42,338 bases of DNA from an uncultured Schlesneria sp. (GCA_903858935.1 CAIOKO010000209.1:1-42338), one strand, 5' to 3'; shown: positions 34,115 to 42,338, counted from the first letter of the stretch. Numbers and translations are program-made. Notes: a model not told the origin generated them from the letters alone.

Positions 34115-37100
34115 TTACTCAACCTTCAGCTCATCAATATCAGGTAAATCCGAGGAAGCATCAGAATCAGATGGCTCGATGCCGACATTCACTTTATTAG
34201 CAACAATCGCCGCGGGAGCAGCGAATAAAACACCGCTCCCGGGTCTTGTTACGGACTGAGCAACACGAGCGCCTGTCGATGCCAGCTGGCTGAGCCAGCT
34301 TGAGGTTGGCGGTGAAAACGGACGGAATTTTTCGATCGTTCCGGTATCACCTCGATAAAGCAATGCTCGGTTTTCTCCGAGTCGGCCAGCAAGCGGACTG
34401 TCAGCCAGACTCGACGAATCGTTTGCATTCATCGCAAACAAGACCCGATGTTCAAACCGGTTCATCTGATCGCGAGCGAGCCAGCGTTGGGCAGTTTGAT
34501 AGCTGTCAACCCAGGCAAATGTAAAGATCCCCACGGCAGGTCCCTCACGCAAAATCTCACTAAAAAGCTGAGCCGTGTTAGCCCCCTTATCACCTCCGCT
34601 ACTAAACCCAAAGTCATCTTCTGATTTTCTAAGATCTCGAAACCGGGCCAGATCATAAATGTAAAGGAACACGGGTGGACCCGGCTCATCGGCTCGCCGA
34701 TGCAATTCGACAATGATCTCATTGATTACCGACGCGGTCTCTTTCGGAGAGACAACCTTGATCGCTTCACCTGGGTCGCCTTGACCATCAAACGTCGGTG
34801 CTTCTGCAGGCTTCCAGACGGTCGTCAACTGCCGCCAGTTCTGGGCAGACTCGCTATTCGGCAGGCTGCCATCAAGCACATAAATCGTCGTGGAATTCGT
34901 TCCAGTCGTCACAGCTTGTGCCCCGAGCGCCAGGGCACTTGTTGCCATGACACCCAATGACGCCTTGTCGTCGCGGCCAACGATAAGAACATTGTTTCCT
35001 TCCCGTAAGCCAAAGCTCAGTTCCAGCGGTCCGCCCAATGAGACGGAATCACCCAGCCAGCAAGTCCACGGTGAATCGATCGCAGATCGACCTTCGCCGG
35101 TGTGCTGCTGAACGGCTTGCTTGCTCTTGGCAACGACCCGCTGCAGCCGACGATTCGTTGTCGGATCGGCAGGAATATTTCCCTCAAACACCAGGGGAGG
35201 AACCAGCGACATCTTTTGAATGTCGTCCGTGCAACGTCCCCGGGTACCTTGACCGGATGCTTCGTCGCGGACAGTTTTCAGGTACCCGGCTCGTTCGTCT
35301 TCTCCCAGCCAGACGACCTGGAACGGGTGATTTCCTTCGATCAATCCGTTGGCATCGTTATAGATCGCTTCGCCCGGTCGAGTCAGCAGTCGAGCAGCGG
35401 TGTTTTCTTCACTCAGAATTAAATGAGCATCCGTTTCACTGCATTGCAGGGCAATTCGAACGGCGACTTGACCTAGCGTACTTCGCGCCAGCGAATATGC
35501 TCCCGCCAGCGTTTGCGAGCCTAGCAGGATATGCACCCCAAACGCACGCCCTTGCCGAATCAGCCGGTCCAGCAGCAACGACGCCTGCTGCGACAGGGCG
35601 TCGTCTTCAATAAAAAACTCTTGAAATTCGTCGACCAGTAATAACGTTCTTGGCATGACAACATCGGGCCGGGCATCGCGGAAACCCGCAATGTCCTGCA
35701 CGCCCGCTTCGCGGAAAAGTTCCCCTCGGTCTCGCAGAAGCGCGTCCAGGCGTTCGAGAACACTCACACCAAACTCCCGGTCACTTTCAATTGCAATCAC
35801 CCGGGCGTGTGGCAACCTTTGCTCGGCATAGACCTTGAATTCAACACCCTTCTTAAAGTCAATCAGGTAAAACTCGACTTCGGTCGGACTGTAGTAAAGC
35901 GCCAGATTCGTAATCAACGCATGAAGCAGGGTCGACTTACCAGAACCGGTCTTACCGGCAACAAGCACGTGCTGGGATGTTCCTTTACCCAGCCGAAGAC
36001 TTTGCAACTTGGTAGCACCTGCGCGGCCCACAGGGACGTCGATCCCCTTGCGACTGTCGCTGGCCCAGAACTGATCCGCATTCGGTGCCACGCGCTCGAA
36101 TGGAACTTCGACACGACGCACATCTCGAGCATGCTGTCCCGCCAGTCGGACAATGTGACCGAAGTCCTCGGCCGGTGGAGGAGCATCCAGAGCCAGCGGC
36201 CACGCTCCTAGATCAGGGTCGGTCAGATGAAAGCCGTCCTCAGTCCACTGCAGGACGGTTGCATGCTTTTCCAGATCCGCCGGAGAGAAACCACGAGGAA
36301 GCTCTTGCGATTTATCGAAACTCATCATCAGATACACGCCACATCGACTTCCTCCATCGGCAATGCTGACAAGTCTTCGTAGTGCAATGTCGGTAAAGTT
36401 GACGGGAAAATTCGCGATCACCAGCACTCGGTAGGGCTCGGCCACCTCCCCGGCGAAATGGTTATATTCGTCGATCGTTGCAAACTCATTCCTCAAATAA
36501 GTCTGCAGCACGGTTTCCATATGCTCTGTCAGATCAGCCAGTCGCTTTTCGATATGCGCTGGTTCCGTCCAGATCCGGCTCGACACAAGAAGTTCGTCGA
36601 AATCGGCCAGATGCATGAACGCCGCAAAATTGGCTCCCAGCCCAACAGGATCGAGAATTGTAAAGCGGACCTTGCCGGGAGGGAGCGACGTCAAAAAACG
36701 CAGCATCGTTGACTGCAGCGTTTTAATGGCGGCATCGCGTCCTTTACCTGTCGCATTAAGGACCAATGACGGACGTTCCTGCAATGGCAACAGTACTGGA
36801 ACATCGAATCTCTGGCGATCAGCTTTCAGTCGTGGGTTGGCCGAAAGCCCCCCTTCAACCATATCGAGATCCGCTTCAATTCGGCCGAGACTGAGGACCG
36901 GTGGCGAGATCTCGGGGTAGGGCCTTTTATCGCCCGCCACAATGTCCCAGGTCGGACAGATTTCATTCGCAGCAGCACATAACGAATCGCTCAATTTGCC
37001 GAAATTCATCAGATCGGTTTGCCAGGCTCGAATCAGTTCGATCCAGGTCTGCTGATAACGCTGCCGGCTGCCAGCCATTCGAACGTCAAACTCTGTCTGT

Positions 37101-38359
37101 AATTTCTGGAAATCAGACTCACGCCGGAAGACCAGGTCTTGTGAATCGGCCTGGTATTTCTTTTCAATCGCCGCACGCTGACTTGTTCGCTGGGACTCGA
37201 CTTCATTCAACCGCGTTGGAAATGTTGCATGAGCCCTTTGCAATGTCGTGGTATAGATTCGTTCCGCTTCGGTCGTTCGTGTCCGATGCTTCGATTCCGC
37301 ACCGGCCAAGGCCGAGTCACGTCGCTTCACACGCTGATCATGCAGGTGTGAACATTCAGCCTCAAGCATGTTCAGTTCGGTCTTCGATGTTTTCTCCCAC
37401 ACCGAAAAAGCGAAATGAGCGTTCACTCGCTGTTGTACGAGCTCTTCATAATCGGGCAAGGTCCGGTGAGATGCGTACAAATGCACGAAAAACATGGTTA
37501 AGAGACTGACCGCTGCGGAAACACCTGCCGCGATCAGCAGCCAGTCGCGATCGGTTGATTTTAACTTGAGCTGCAAAAGAGCGGGATTAACAAGCCCCCA
37601 GATCAACACGAACAGCCCCGCCGTGATCATCAGAAACAGAAGCAGAGGAACGATCCCTGTAAACAGCCGGGGAAGAATGCGCCCCATCACGCGGCTTTTC
37701 AGCGGCTCTCCGCTACCGATCGCGGCAAGGCAAGCCGATTTCATCGCGTCGGGGTTCGAACGCGGTATCGTCGGCTCGACTTCTGTCGGCTCACTCCACA
37801 TATGACTTCGCTGAAGAAACGAAACGACGGCGTCATAGCCAGAATCAAGACTCTGGATGCCAGTTTTCAGCTCAATTTCGGCAGCACTCACCGCCGATTC
37901 CGCCAACTGTAAACGCTGAAGCGGACTTCCGTCTGAATCGTCGTCAAGCAACGATGAAACCAGCCAGGTCGCTTCGTCGCGCTCCTTTTCCGCGGATGCA
38001 TTTTCGGCTTTGAAACGTTCTTCCGTTCCCGAAAGAATCTCCCGGTACTCCGACTGAATCGCTGCCGATCTGGCCTGACAAAGCCGATCGACGTCTGCCA
38101 GCTCCGTTTCGCGGTTGCGATCCAACTCGACCCGCTCCGAGTCGTAATTCTCCGTCAAAAGCTGAAAGACGCTTTGATATTGCTGCTGCTCCGAGGCAAC
38201 CTCGGTCGCGTGCCTGGATTCAATTTCCTGTTCGGCGGCGCTCCGAAGACTGACTCGTTCGAGCAGCGTCCGGAGTAATTGCCGTTCGGTGGCCAGAGTT
38301 AATTGGTCAGACAAGATAATAGGCCCGAATTGTGATCCACTGGGAAGATCGTGCTGCAT
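34115..38359 (-). CDS. FtsK/SpoIIIE-superfamily, EssC/EccC-like ATPase with coiled coils (1414 aa)
   Basis: Residues about 20-215 are a charged coiled coil. Two membrane helices follow (about 230-256 and 271-293). A second coiled coil spans about 300-450. Then come three ATPase-like regions. The first (about 525-690) has a degraded P-loop, NATGKGRDAA. The second is canonical: Walker A GKTGSGKS at 802-809 and Walker B LLLVDEF with D910/E911, plus HILLGSQTL. The third (about 1120-1330) has VGRDDKASL and FLYIYDL, also degenerate. Two N-terminal membrane helices plus three tandem ATPase regions is the layout of the type VII secretion motors EssC/EccC, but here coiled coils replace the FHA part. 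No WXG100 protein or other T7SS gene is nearby. It could also be a DNA pump. The product faces the cytoplasm. Confidence 0.88.
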   Translation of the reverse strand: MQHDLPSGSQFGPIILSDQLTLATERQLLRTLLERVSLRSAAEQEIESRHATEVASEQQQYQSVFQLLTENYDSERVELDRNRETELADVDRLCQARSAAIQSEYREILSGTEERFKAENASAEKERDEATWLVSSLLDDDSDGSPLQRLQLAESAVSAAEIELKTGIQSLDSGYDAVVSFLQRSHMWSEPTEVEPTIPRSNPDAMKSACLAAIGSGEPLKSRVMGRILPRLFTGIVPLLLFLMITAGLFVLIWGLVNPALLQLKLKSTDRDWLLIAAGVSAAVSLLTMFFVHLYASHRTLPDYEELVQQRVNAHFAFSVWEKTSKTELNMLEAECSHLHDQRVKRRDSALAGAESKHRTRTTEAERIYTTTLQRAHATFPTRLNEVESQRTSQRAAIEKKYQADSQDLVFRRESDFQKLQTEFDVRMAGSRQRYQQTWIELIRAWQTDLMNFGKLSDSLCAAANEICPTWDIVAGDKRPYPEISPPVLSLGRIEADLDMVEGGLSANPRLKADRQRFDVPVLLPLQERPSLVLNATGKGRDAAIKTLQSTMLRFLTSLPPGKVRFTILDPVGLGANFAAFMHLADFDELLVSSRIWTEPAHIEKRLADLTEHMETVLQTYLRNEFATIDEYNHFAGEVAEPYRVLVIANFPVNFTDIALRRLVSIADGGSRCGVYLMMSFDKSQELPRGFSPADLEKHATVLQWTEDGFHLTDPDLGAWPLALDAPPPAEDFGHIVRLAGQHARDVRRVEVPFERVAPNADQFWASDSRKGIDVPVGRAGATKLQSLRLGKGTSQHVLVAGKTGSGKSTLLHALITNLALYYSPTEVEFYLIDFKKGVEFKVYAEQRLPHARVIAIESDREFGVSVLERLDALLRDRGELFREAGVQDIAGFRDARPDVVMPRTLLLVDEFQEFFIEDDALSQQASLLLDRLIRQGRAFGVHILLGSQTLAGAYSLARSTLGQVAVRIALQCSETDAHLILSEENTAARLLTRPGEAIYNDANGLIEGNHPFQVVWLGEDERAGYLKTVRDEASGQGTRGRCTDDIQKMSLVPPLVFEGNIPADPTTNRRLQRVVAKSKQAVQQHTGEGRSAIDSPWTCWLGDSVSLGGPLELSFGLREGNNVLIVGRDDKASLGVMATSALALGAQAVTTGTNSTTIYVLDGSLPNSESAQNWRQLTTVWKPAEAPTFDGQGDPGEAIKVVSPKETASVINEIIVELHRRADEPGPPVFLYIYDLARFRDLRKSEDDFGFSSGGDKGANTAQLFSEILREGPAVGIFTFAWVDSYQTAQRWLARDQMNRFEHRVLFAMNANDSSSLADSPLAGRLGENRALLYRGDTGTIEKFRPFSPPTSSWLSQLASTGARVAQSVTRPGSGVLFAAPAAIVANKVNVGIEPSDSDASSDLPDIDELKVE

Positions 38360-38627
38360 ATTTTCTCGTCCCAGTCGACACTCATCAAAGAGCGCCCAGG
38401 CGAGCCGGGTCGTATCAGCTTTTGACTCGATTGACTCGCGTCGTCAGAACGCCGTTCATCAATGGAATCGAAAACCGAGACAACCCGACTCGCGATTATA
38501 GTTCAATCCACTCATGGAAATGAATTGTAGCCGCCCTGCGATCGGGAATCGTGACATCCGTCCGATTCGTCCGATTGATTTCTAAAGGCCGCGACTAGTC
38601 CTCGAAAGATCAAAATCCGTCGCGTCG

Positions 38628-39410
38628 TTAGTCACCTGGTGGACGTCTTGGGCGTCCGGATTGACCCGGTGGCCCACCGGGACCGCCGTCACGTCCGCGA
38701 TTCCCACCTGGCCCGCCCGGTCCACCGGGTCCGCCAGGAGGAGGCCCAAACCCCTCGGGACCACCAGGTCCGCCAGGACCGCCGTTCTTCATCTCTTCCA
38801 ACTGGTGCTTCTGATCGGCGGTTAAAATCTTTGCCAGACGCTTGTCGACGTCTTTTTGCAGCGCCGCAAGGGAAGCCTTCTGTTCCCTCGAAAGATTCAG
38901 CATCTCTTGAACACGGCTGGGTAAGACCTGGCCAATCGGAGGAGGCCCCCCCATTCCAGGACCACCGGGTCCGCCAGGACCACCCATTCCAGGACCGCCA
39001 GGACCACCGGGTCCGCCCGGTCCACGCCCACCTGGACCGCCCGGTCCGCCCCCTTCAGGACCTCGTCCACCCGGACCTCCCTGGCCGATACCGGCCGATT
39101 CTTTGTCAAACGCGGCTTTTAATTCGTCTTTCGTGACGACACTATCCTTGTTGGCATCAGCACGCTCAAACAAAGTTAATAACCGTGGGTCCGTCACTTC
39201 GTCCTTCGAAAGCTGCCCATCCCCATTCGCATCGAATGTCATCATTCGATTAATAAATCCAGTCGCATCCGCCGGCCGGCCGCCGCCGCCAGGTCCGCCG
39301 TCACCTCGGCCACCGTCAGGTCGACCAGGTGGTTGCGCGACCGCTGATGCCACCACCATTAACGCGCCGCCAATCGTCGCAAACGTCGTCAGTCCAACTA
39401 AAAATCTCAT
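38628..39410 (-). CDS. Secreted EF-hand, Gly-Pro-rich protein with CpxP-like helix
   Basis: AGGA lies 8 bases before the ATG. The 260-aa product has a Sec signal (FATIGGALMVVASAVAQ). Two EF-hand loops follow: DANGDGQLSKDE and DANKDSVVTKDE, calcium-binding by their D/N/E spacing, at about residues 60-100. A long GGPGGPGG-type low-complexity region covers about 110-165. A helical pair, LNLSREQKASLAALQKDVDK and ILTADQKHQLEEMK, resembles the LTxxQ motif of Spy/CpxP periplasmic proteins. A second GGPGG region closes the protein. The mixture suggests a calcium-responsive envelope or matrix protein; the CpxP likeness is my inference. The Gly-Pro repeats make the DNA strongly repetitive (38690-39070). 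Confidence 0.85.
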   Translation of the reverse strand: MRFLVGLTTFATIGGALMVVASAVAQPPGRPDGGRGDGGPGGGGRPADATGFINRMMTFDANGDGQLSKDEVTDPRLLTLFERADANKDSVVTKDELKAAFDKESAGIGQGGPGGRGPEGGGPGGPGGRGPGGPGGPGGPGMGGPGGPGGPGMGGPPPIGQVLPSRVQEMLNLSREQKASLAALQKDVDKRLAKILTADQKHQLEEMKNGGPGGPGGPEGFGPPPGGPGGPGGPGGNRGRDGGPGGPPGQSGRPRRPPGD

Positions 39411-39533
39411 GTCGAATTCCTGTTATTAAAAGTTGTCATTTTTTGCCGGTGGCGTCGGACTCCAGCCGACGAGATTCGTAGATTCGGCTTCCCGCCGACT
39501 TTCGCATTGCCAGCTTCCAACCGATGCCGATCT

Positions 39534-40214
39534 TTAGAACGAGGCGTCGTCAGGAGTCCGCCCCAGGATGATGTCAAACCGAGCCGCATATTCACCAATC
39601 TTCGATTCCTGAATCGGCTTGAAATCGACCATCAGCAGTTCGCGATCAATCAGGTCGCGGGTGCCACTAAAGACGCCGTCCCGAGCGTTCCCTTCATGAC
39701 CTCGGATCACAAGTTGAGTCGTCAATAATTTGCGATCACCCTTCTTCACCATCACATGAATGTGCGGAGCGGGTCGACCGGGATACGGAACAGGCTTAAT
39801 CGTCCGGAAGCGATATTCGCCCGTTGATGCCGTCGTGAACCGACCAAACCCCTGAAAATTCCGATCCTGTGTCTTCTGCTTCGGAACGCTGTCCGCCGTA
39901 TGCAGATAAACGGCATTCGCATCGCACTGCCAGATCTCGATTGTCAGATCTTTTAACGGAGTACCGTTCTCACTCAGAACTCGTCCGCTCAAATGAGTGA
40001 TCTCGCCAACGGCGGGAGTAATACTGTCGTTGATGATCAGTAAATCATTGTCCTGATCCAGCGGCAGCTTGTCCGGATAAAACGGCCCTTCGGTCAGCGG
40101 AGGTGTGCGGAAAAGTTGTTCGGCAAACAAGCCCGGCGTGGTGAGCAATGCCGATCCAAAGGTCGCATTCCGCAAAAAATGGCGTCGTGAAAACGGAGAT
40201 GAATTCAAACTCAC
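39534..40214 (-). CDS. Tat-exported intradiol ring-cleavage dioxygenase-like protein
   Basis: The start is GTG at 40214 with AAAGG 7 bases upstream. The 226-aa product starts with a Tat signal (FSRRHFLRNATFGSALLTTP), then TEGPFYPDKLPL, the intradiol dioxygenase opening. Fe(III) ligands are visible: Y103 (NAVYLH), Y144 (PVPYPGRPAPHIH), H151 and H153. The enzyme family cleaves catechol-type rings between the two hydroxyls. Secreted members are known that act on aromatic compounds outside the cell. An exported form here points to aromatic breakdown at the cell surface. No other aromatic-degradation gene is adjacent; the EF-hand protein gene follows after about 120 bp. Confidence 0.9.
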   Translation of the reverse strand: MSLNSSPFSRRHFLRNATFGSALLTTPGLFAEQLFRTPPLTEGPFYPDKLPLDQDNDLLIINDSITPAVGEITHLSGRVLSENGTPLKDLTIEIWQCDANAVYLHTADSVPKQKTQDRNFQGFGRFTTASTGEYRFRTIKPVPYPGRPAPHIHVMVKKGDRKLLTTQLVIRGHEGNARDGVFSGTRDLIDRELLMVDFKPIQESKIGEYAARFDIILGRTPDDASF

Positions 40215-40940
40215 GTGAAACCTTTCAGGGTAATCTTGAGGGAGAAACTGACGGGATATCGCAGATACCGAAATTGTCCGATGTCATTCCACAGACTTTT
40301 TTCAAAAACAATGAAAAAGTGTTTTGATCATGATTCTGACGAATCCCACGAATAAGAACCCAGCAGAAGTTAAACGAATTTTGAATTTTCTGATTAACGA
40401 AGACTGGCGATGATCCGTGTTCCAATCTTCCTTTTCTTCTCTTCCTTTTCTTCGTTTTTAAGCCTCTGCAAGGCGTTTGCCGCATGCTTGACTGTACCTG
40501 TTCTTCCTTCCAATTGGGTTTCGGGCGAGGTCAGCAGCGTTTTTTGCTCGAGTCCTATCCGTATCTGCACGACATGAACCTGATTTTTGCATCAACCGTA
40601 TCAGGTAAAGGTCGTCGGCCCGCATCAGTTACCGCCGCAATTTATCAGGAATTCAGGTTTTTGCCGGATCATTTTCACAAGGCGTTTCCTGCCTCTGTTT
40701 TGTTTCCAGGGATTTGCTTGACTTCGACCGCATAACCTCGTCTGATTGATCGGCGAAGTGCGTGGCTAAAACCCCTGATGTCAGGCCTCGTACAATGATT
40801 TAGAAAACTGGACCACCAGGACGGATATTGTTCGCCGAGCCATCGGCAGAACGAGTGGTTTTCTGTTGGACAAATGATCTGGCACGATAGACTGTCCAGT
40901 GACCTAATTTCATCCCTTTCCAAAAACCGGGGTTGTGAAC
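40215..40940. other. Gene-free region upstream of the STAS gene
   Basis: Seven hundred bases hold only unconvincing short frames. Visible structure: an imperfect hairpin at 40296-40319 (CTTTTTTCA/TGAAAAAG) ahead of the dioxygenase start, and a polypyrimidine tract at 40426-40453 with a doubled CTTCCTTTTCTT. No gene, tRNA or clear promoter is seen; the promoters of the two flanking genes should lie here. Confidence 0.5.
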
Positions 40941-41315
40941 ATGAGTGGGAAAATCTCTTTCGAATCAGAAGTCATTGACGGTGACATCCTCGCGATTGTC
41001 CTGAGAGGCGATCTGGACTCGGTCACCACTCCTGAGTTCGACCAGGAGATCCAACGGCATCTGGAAGCGGGTCATAAGAAAATCATTATCGACTGTCGTT
41101 ACATGGGTTATATCTCCAGCATGGGCATTGGTTCATTGGTCGCATTGAAAACCAGGCTGGCAAAAAAAGGAGGAACCGTCAAACTGGCGGCCATTCAAGG
41201 TCCGGTCATGCAGGTTCTTCGTCTCGTCCGCCTGGATAAGGTGCTTGACATGTACGGCGATCTCGAATTTGCAAGACAATCGTTTCACGATAAAGCACCT
41301 ACCGCAGAAGCCTGA
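40941..41315 (+). CDS. STAS-domain anti-sigma factor antagonist
   Basis: GGGG lies 8 bases before the ATG at 40941; a GTG at 40935 is too close to it to be used. The 124-aa product is a single STAS domain, with strand VIDGDILAIVLRGDLD and the phosphorylation-site loop YISSMGIGSL. S59 or S60 is the expected target of a serine kinase anti-sigma factor, as in SpoIIAA and RsbV. When unphosphorylated it would release a sigma factor. No kinase, phosphatase or sigma gene is adjacent. The stop is followed by the 97-bp repeats. Confidence 0.93.
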   Translation: MSGKISFESEVIDGDILAIVLRGDLDSVTTPEFDQEIQRHLEAGHKKIIIDCRYMGYISSMGIGSLVALKTRLAKKGGTVKLAAIQGPVMQVLRLVRLDKVLDMYGDLEFARQSFHDKAPTAEA

Positions 41316-41330
41316 TCAACAGCACCGCCG

Positions 41331-41621
41331 ACCGGCACAGCCGGTTTGTACGCGTCGCATGACGGGTTCAGAATTCGTTTATCGTTCGCGCGTTGATTCG
41401 CAATGTCGCGGCAGCTTCCAGCCGCCAACCGGCACAGCCGATTTGTACGCGTCGCATGACCGGTTCAGAATCGGTTTATCCTTCGCGCGTTGATTCGCAA
41501 TGTCGCGGCAGCTTCCAGCCGCCAACCGGCGTAGCCGGTTTGTACGCGTCCCTTGATGGGTTCAGAATCGGTTTATCGTTCGCGCGTTGATTCTCATTGT
41601 CGCGACAGCTTCCAGCCGACA
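41331..41621. repeat. 97-bp tandem repeat, three units
   Basis: Units begin at 41331, 41428 and 41525 with ACCGGCACAG or ACCGGCGTAG and are 97 bp each, so 97 is the exact period. Each runs through TTTGTACGCGTC, CGCGCGTTGATTC and CAGCTTCCAGCCGCC. Differences between units are few, so the duplication is recent or is kept uniform. It lies just after the STAS stop and before the convergent 41659 gene. The same core, TCCAGCCGAC, also occurs singly at 39459. Because 97 is not a multiple of three, it cannot preserve a reading frame. Confidence 0.9.
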
Positions 41622-41658
41622 AAATCGGCCAGATGCATTTGAGATCAGCTTGAACTCT

Positions 41659-41955
41659 TCAATCGCCCACGATCAGAACATCGCCCGGCCCCATGTCGAC
41701 GGCAATCTTCAACAACGTCTGTGCAATCAGATTCGAGCCCTCCGACAATTCAAACGTCGCGAGAATCGCCTCCAGATCGTCTCGCAACGCGAGCCCGTCA
41801 TCAGCGGACCCGTGCTCAGTCAGCTTTACCAGTTCAGAAATATTCTCAAACCCCTGGACGGTGTTCTTGAATTCCGACCACCCACTGGTCGTCGAAGAGA
41901 TCTGTCCGGCATCAACTTCCCCGGAAGCAGTCTTAATTCGCGCCACAATACCCAT
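41659..41955 (-). CDS. Small hypothetical protein (98 aa)
   Basis: GGGGAT lies 7 bases before the ATG. The 98-aa product is mixed alpha/beta and acidic, with two conspicuous parts: SGWSEFKNTVQGFENISELV in the middle and the end AVDMGPGDVLIVGD. No signal or membrane segment is present. The frame, RBS and codon use support a real gene. I recognise no family. It resembles neither a WXG100 protein (WSE instead of WxG) nor a nuclease inhibitor. Confidence 0.65.
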   Translation of the reverse strand: MGIVARIKTASGEVDAGQISSTTSGWSEFKNTVQGFENISELVKLTEHGSADDGLALRDDLEAILATFELSEGSNLIAQTLLKIAVDMGPGDVLIVGD

Positions 41956-42338
41956 GCTGCAATCCCCAGTTTTTTGAAATAGATCAACTACATCATTCGA
42001 AAATCAAGACTCGTCAGTCAAGACAGCCGTCCACGCTGCGGGCGGGCGAGCTTCCACCCGAGCCGCCTTTTCCATCCGATTTCTCATCTCCGCTTACTCA
42101 CACCACCCGTGGACATTTTCTGCAGTCAAGTTTTAATGATTGAAACTCTTCCAAAATCGTTGGGCAACTATGAATTTTTTGGGCAACTATGGCCCCGTTT
42201 GGGCAACTATGGGAACGATTTTCCAAATCCGCCACCCCACCGCCCCTGTGGCTGTGGTTAACGGGCCTTTGCCCTACGTATTCACCTGGCATTGTCTGTC
42301 GGTGAATGATGGGTCGTGCTGGTGCAAAGGCCCGATGA
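41956..42338. other. Gene-free window end with short direct repeats
   Basis: No gene is supported. The sequence TTGGGCAACTATG occurs three times at 42160, 42179 and 42199 (spacing 19 and 20 bp), followed by the nested inverted repeat at 42262-42334. Confidence 0.5.
42262..42334. repeat. Nested inverted repeat, REP/MITE-like
   Basis: CGGGCCTTTGC (42262-42272) and GCAAAGGCCCG (42324-42334) are perfect 11-bp inverted repeats. Inside them ATTCACC (42280-42286) and GGTGAAT (42301-42307) form a second 7-bp pair. The 73-bp element can fold into a two-step hairpin and has no coding content. Confidence 0.6.

Noticed and set aside
36901-37509. 202-aa plus-strand frame
   Set aside because: It is antisense to the middle of the FtsK/EssC-like gene and has no family or RBS support.
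40225-40735. Two frames (minus 40225-40485, plus 40484-40735)
   Set aside because: Composition is not protein-like, one is full of the polypyrimidine tract, and neither has a good start.
40675-40923. 82-aa minus-strand frame before the STAS gene
   Set aside because: It occupies the expected STAS promoter and leader and resembles no protein family.
41245-41590. Plus-strand frames across the 97-bp repeats
   Set aside because: They are stitched from repeat units read in changing frames and begin inside the STAS gene.
41659-41955. WXG100 (type VII secretion substrate) identity for the 98-aa gene
   Set aside because: Length is similar, but there is no WxG turn between two helices; the motif is WSE and the end is beta-like.
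42098-42292. 64-aa minus-strand frame
   Set aside because: It is made of the TTGGGCAACTATG repeats and part of the inverted repeat, with no RBS.

Overview
The window looks like a chromosomal segment of a planctomycete. The evidence is gene content: a planctomycete cytochrome C/DUF1549/DUF1553 protein (PSD1 family), two DUF1501 proteins next to a sulfatase, many Tat (SRRxFL) or Sec export signals, very large envelope proteins of unknown function, EF-hand/Gly-Pro-rich secreted proteins, and a leucine-rich tail fused to a transporter. Nothing here fixes the genus. There is no phage, transposase gene, CRISPR array or rRNA in the window.

Layout. 1-772 is gene-free and holds about 3.4 copies of a 180-bp tandem repeat. 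711-2068 holds a secreted beta-helix gene (-) framed by two same-orientation hairpin repeats, with a tRNA-Pro(GGG) abutting the second copy. 2258-5410 is PSD1, followed by a possible 64-codon gene. 5849-15879 is the most striking region: a 1.1-kaa exported membrane protein overlaps by ATGA a single 2213-aa reading frame. That frame looks like two further copies of the same kind of protein fused end to end. 16032-19573 (-) holds a D-threonine aldolase/D-serine dehydratase-like enzyme, a Tat-exported NHL beta-propeller protein and an exported nucleoside hydrolase. 19919-22490 (+) holds a small exported coiled-coil protein, a polyprenyl-phosphate-type GT2 glycosyltransferase and a Tat-exported TIM-barrel sugar isomerase/epimerase-like protein.

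22567-28941 is all minus strand: a macro-domain protein, a decayed SRPBCC/AHSA1 pseudogene, an orphan ParA, a ribose-type ABC permease with extra membrane segments and an LRR tail, its lipoprotein binding protein, and a SHOCT-domain protein. 29279-33601 (+) is a tight DUF1501-DUF1501-sulfatase operon, followed by a KdgF-like cupin gene. 34115-38359 (-) encodes a 1414-aa FtsK/EssC-like ATPase with coiled coils and three ATPase-like regions. 38628-40214 (-) has an EF-hand/GGPGGP/CpxP-like secreted protein and a Tat-exported intradiol dioxygenase. 40941-42338 has a STAS anti-sigma antagonist gene, three 97-bp tandem repeats, a small conserved-looking gene (-), and a gene-free end with short direct repeats and a nested inverted repeat.

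How the genes work together. Most products act outside the cytoplasm. They suggest scavenging of complex or sulfated carbohydrates (sulfatase, DUF1501, PSD1, beta-helix, cupin, sugar isomerase, ribose-type transporter) and of nucleosides, plus envelope construction by the giant proteins and the GT2. These links are inferred from families and adjacency, not demonstrated. The strongest candidates for undescribed biology are the triplicated 1.1-kaa envelope module (5849-15879) and the lone EssC-like ATPase (34115-38359).
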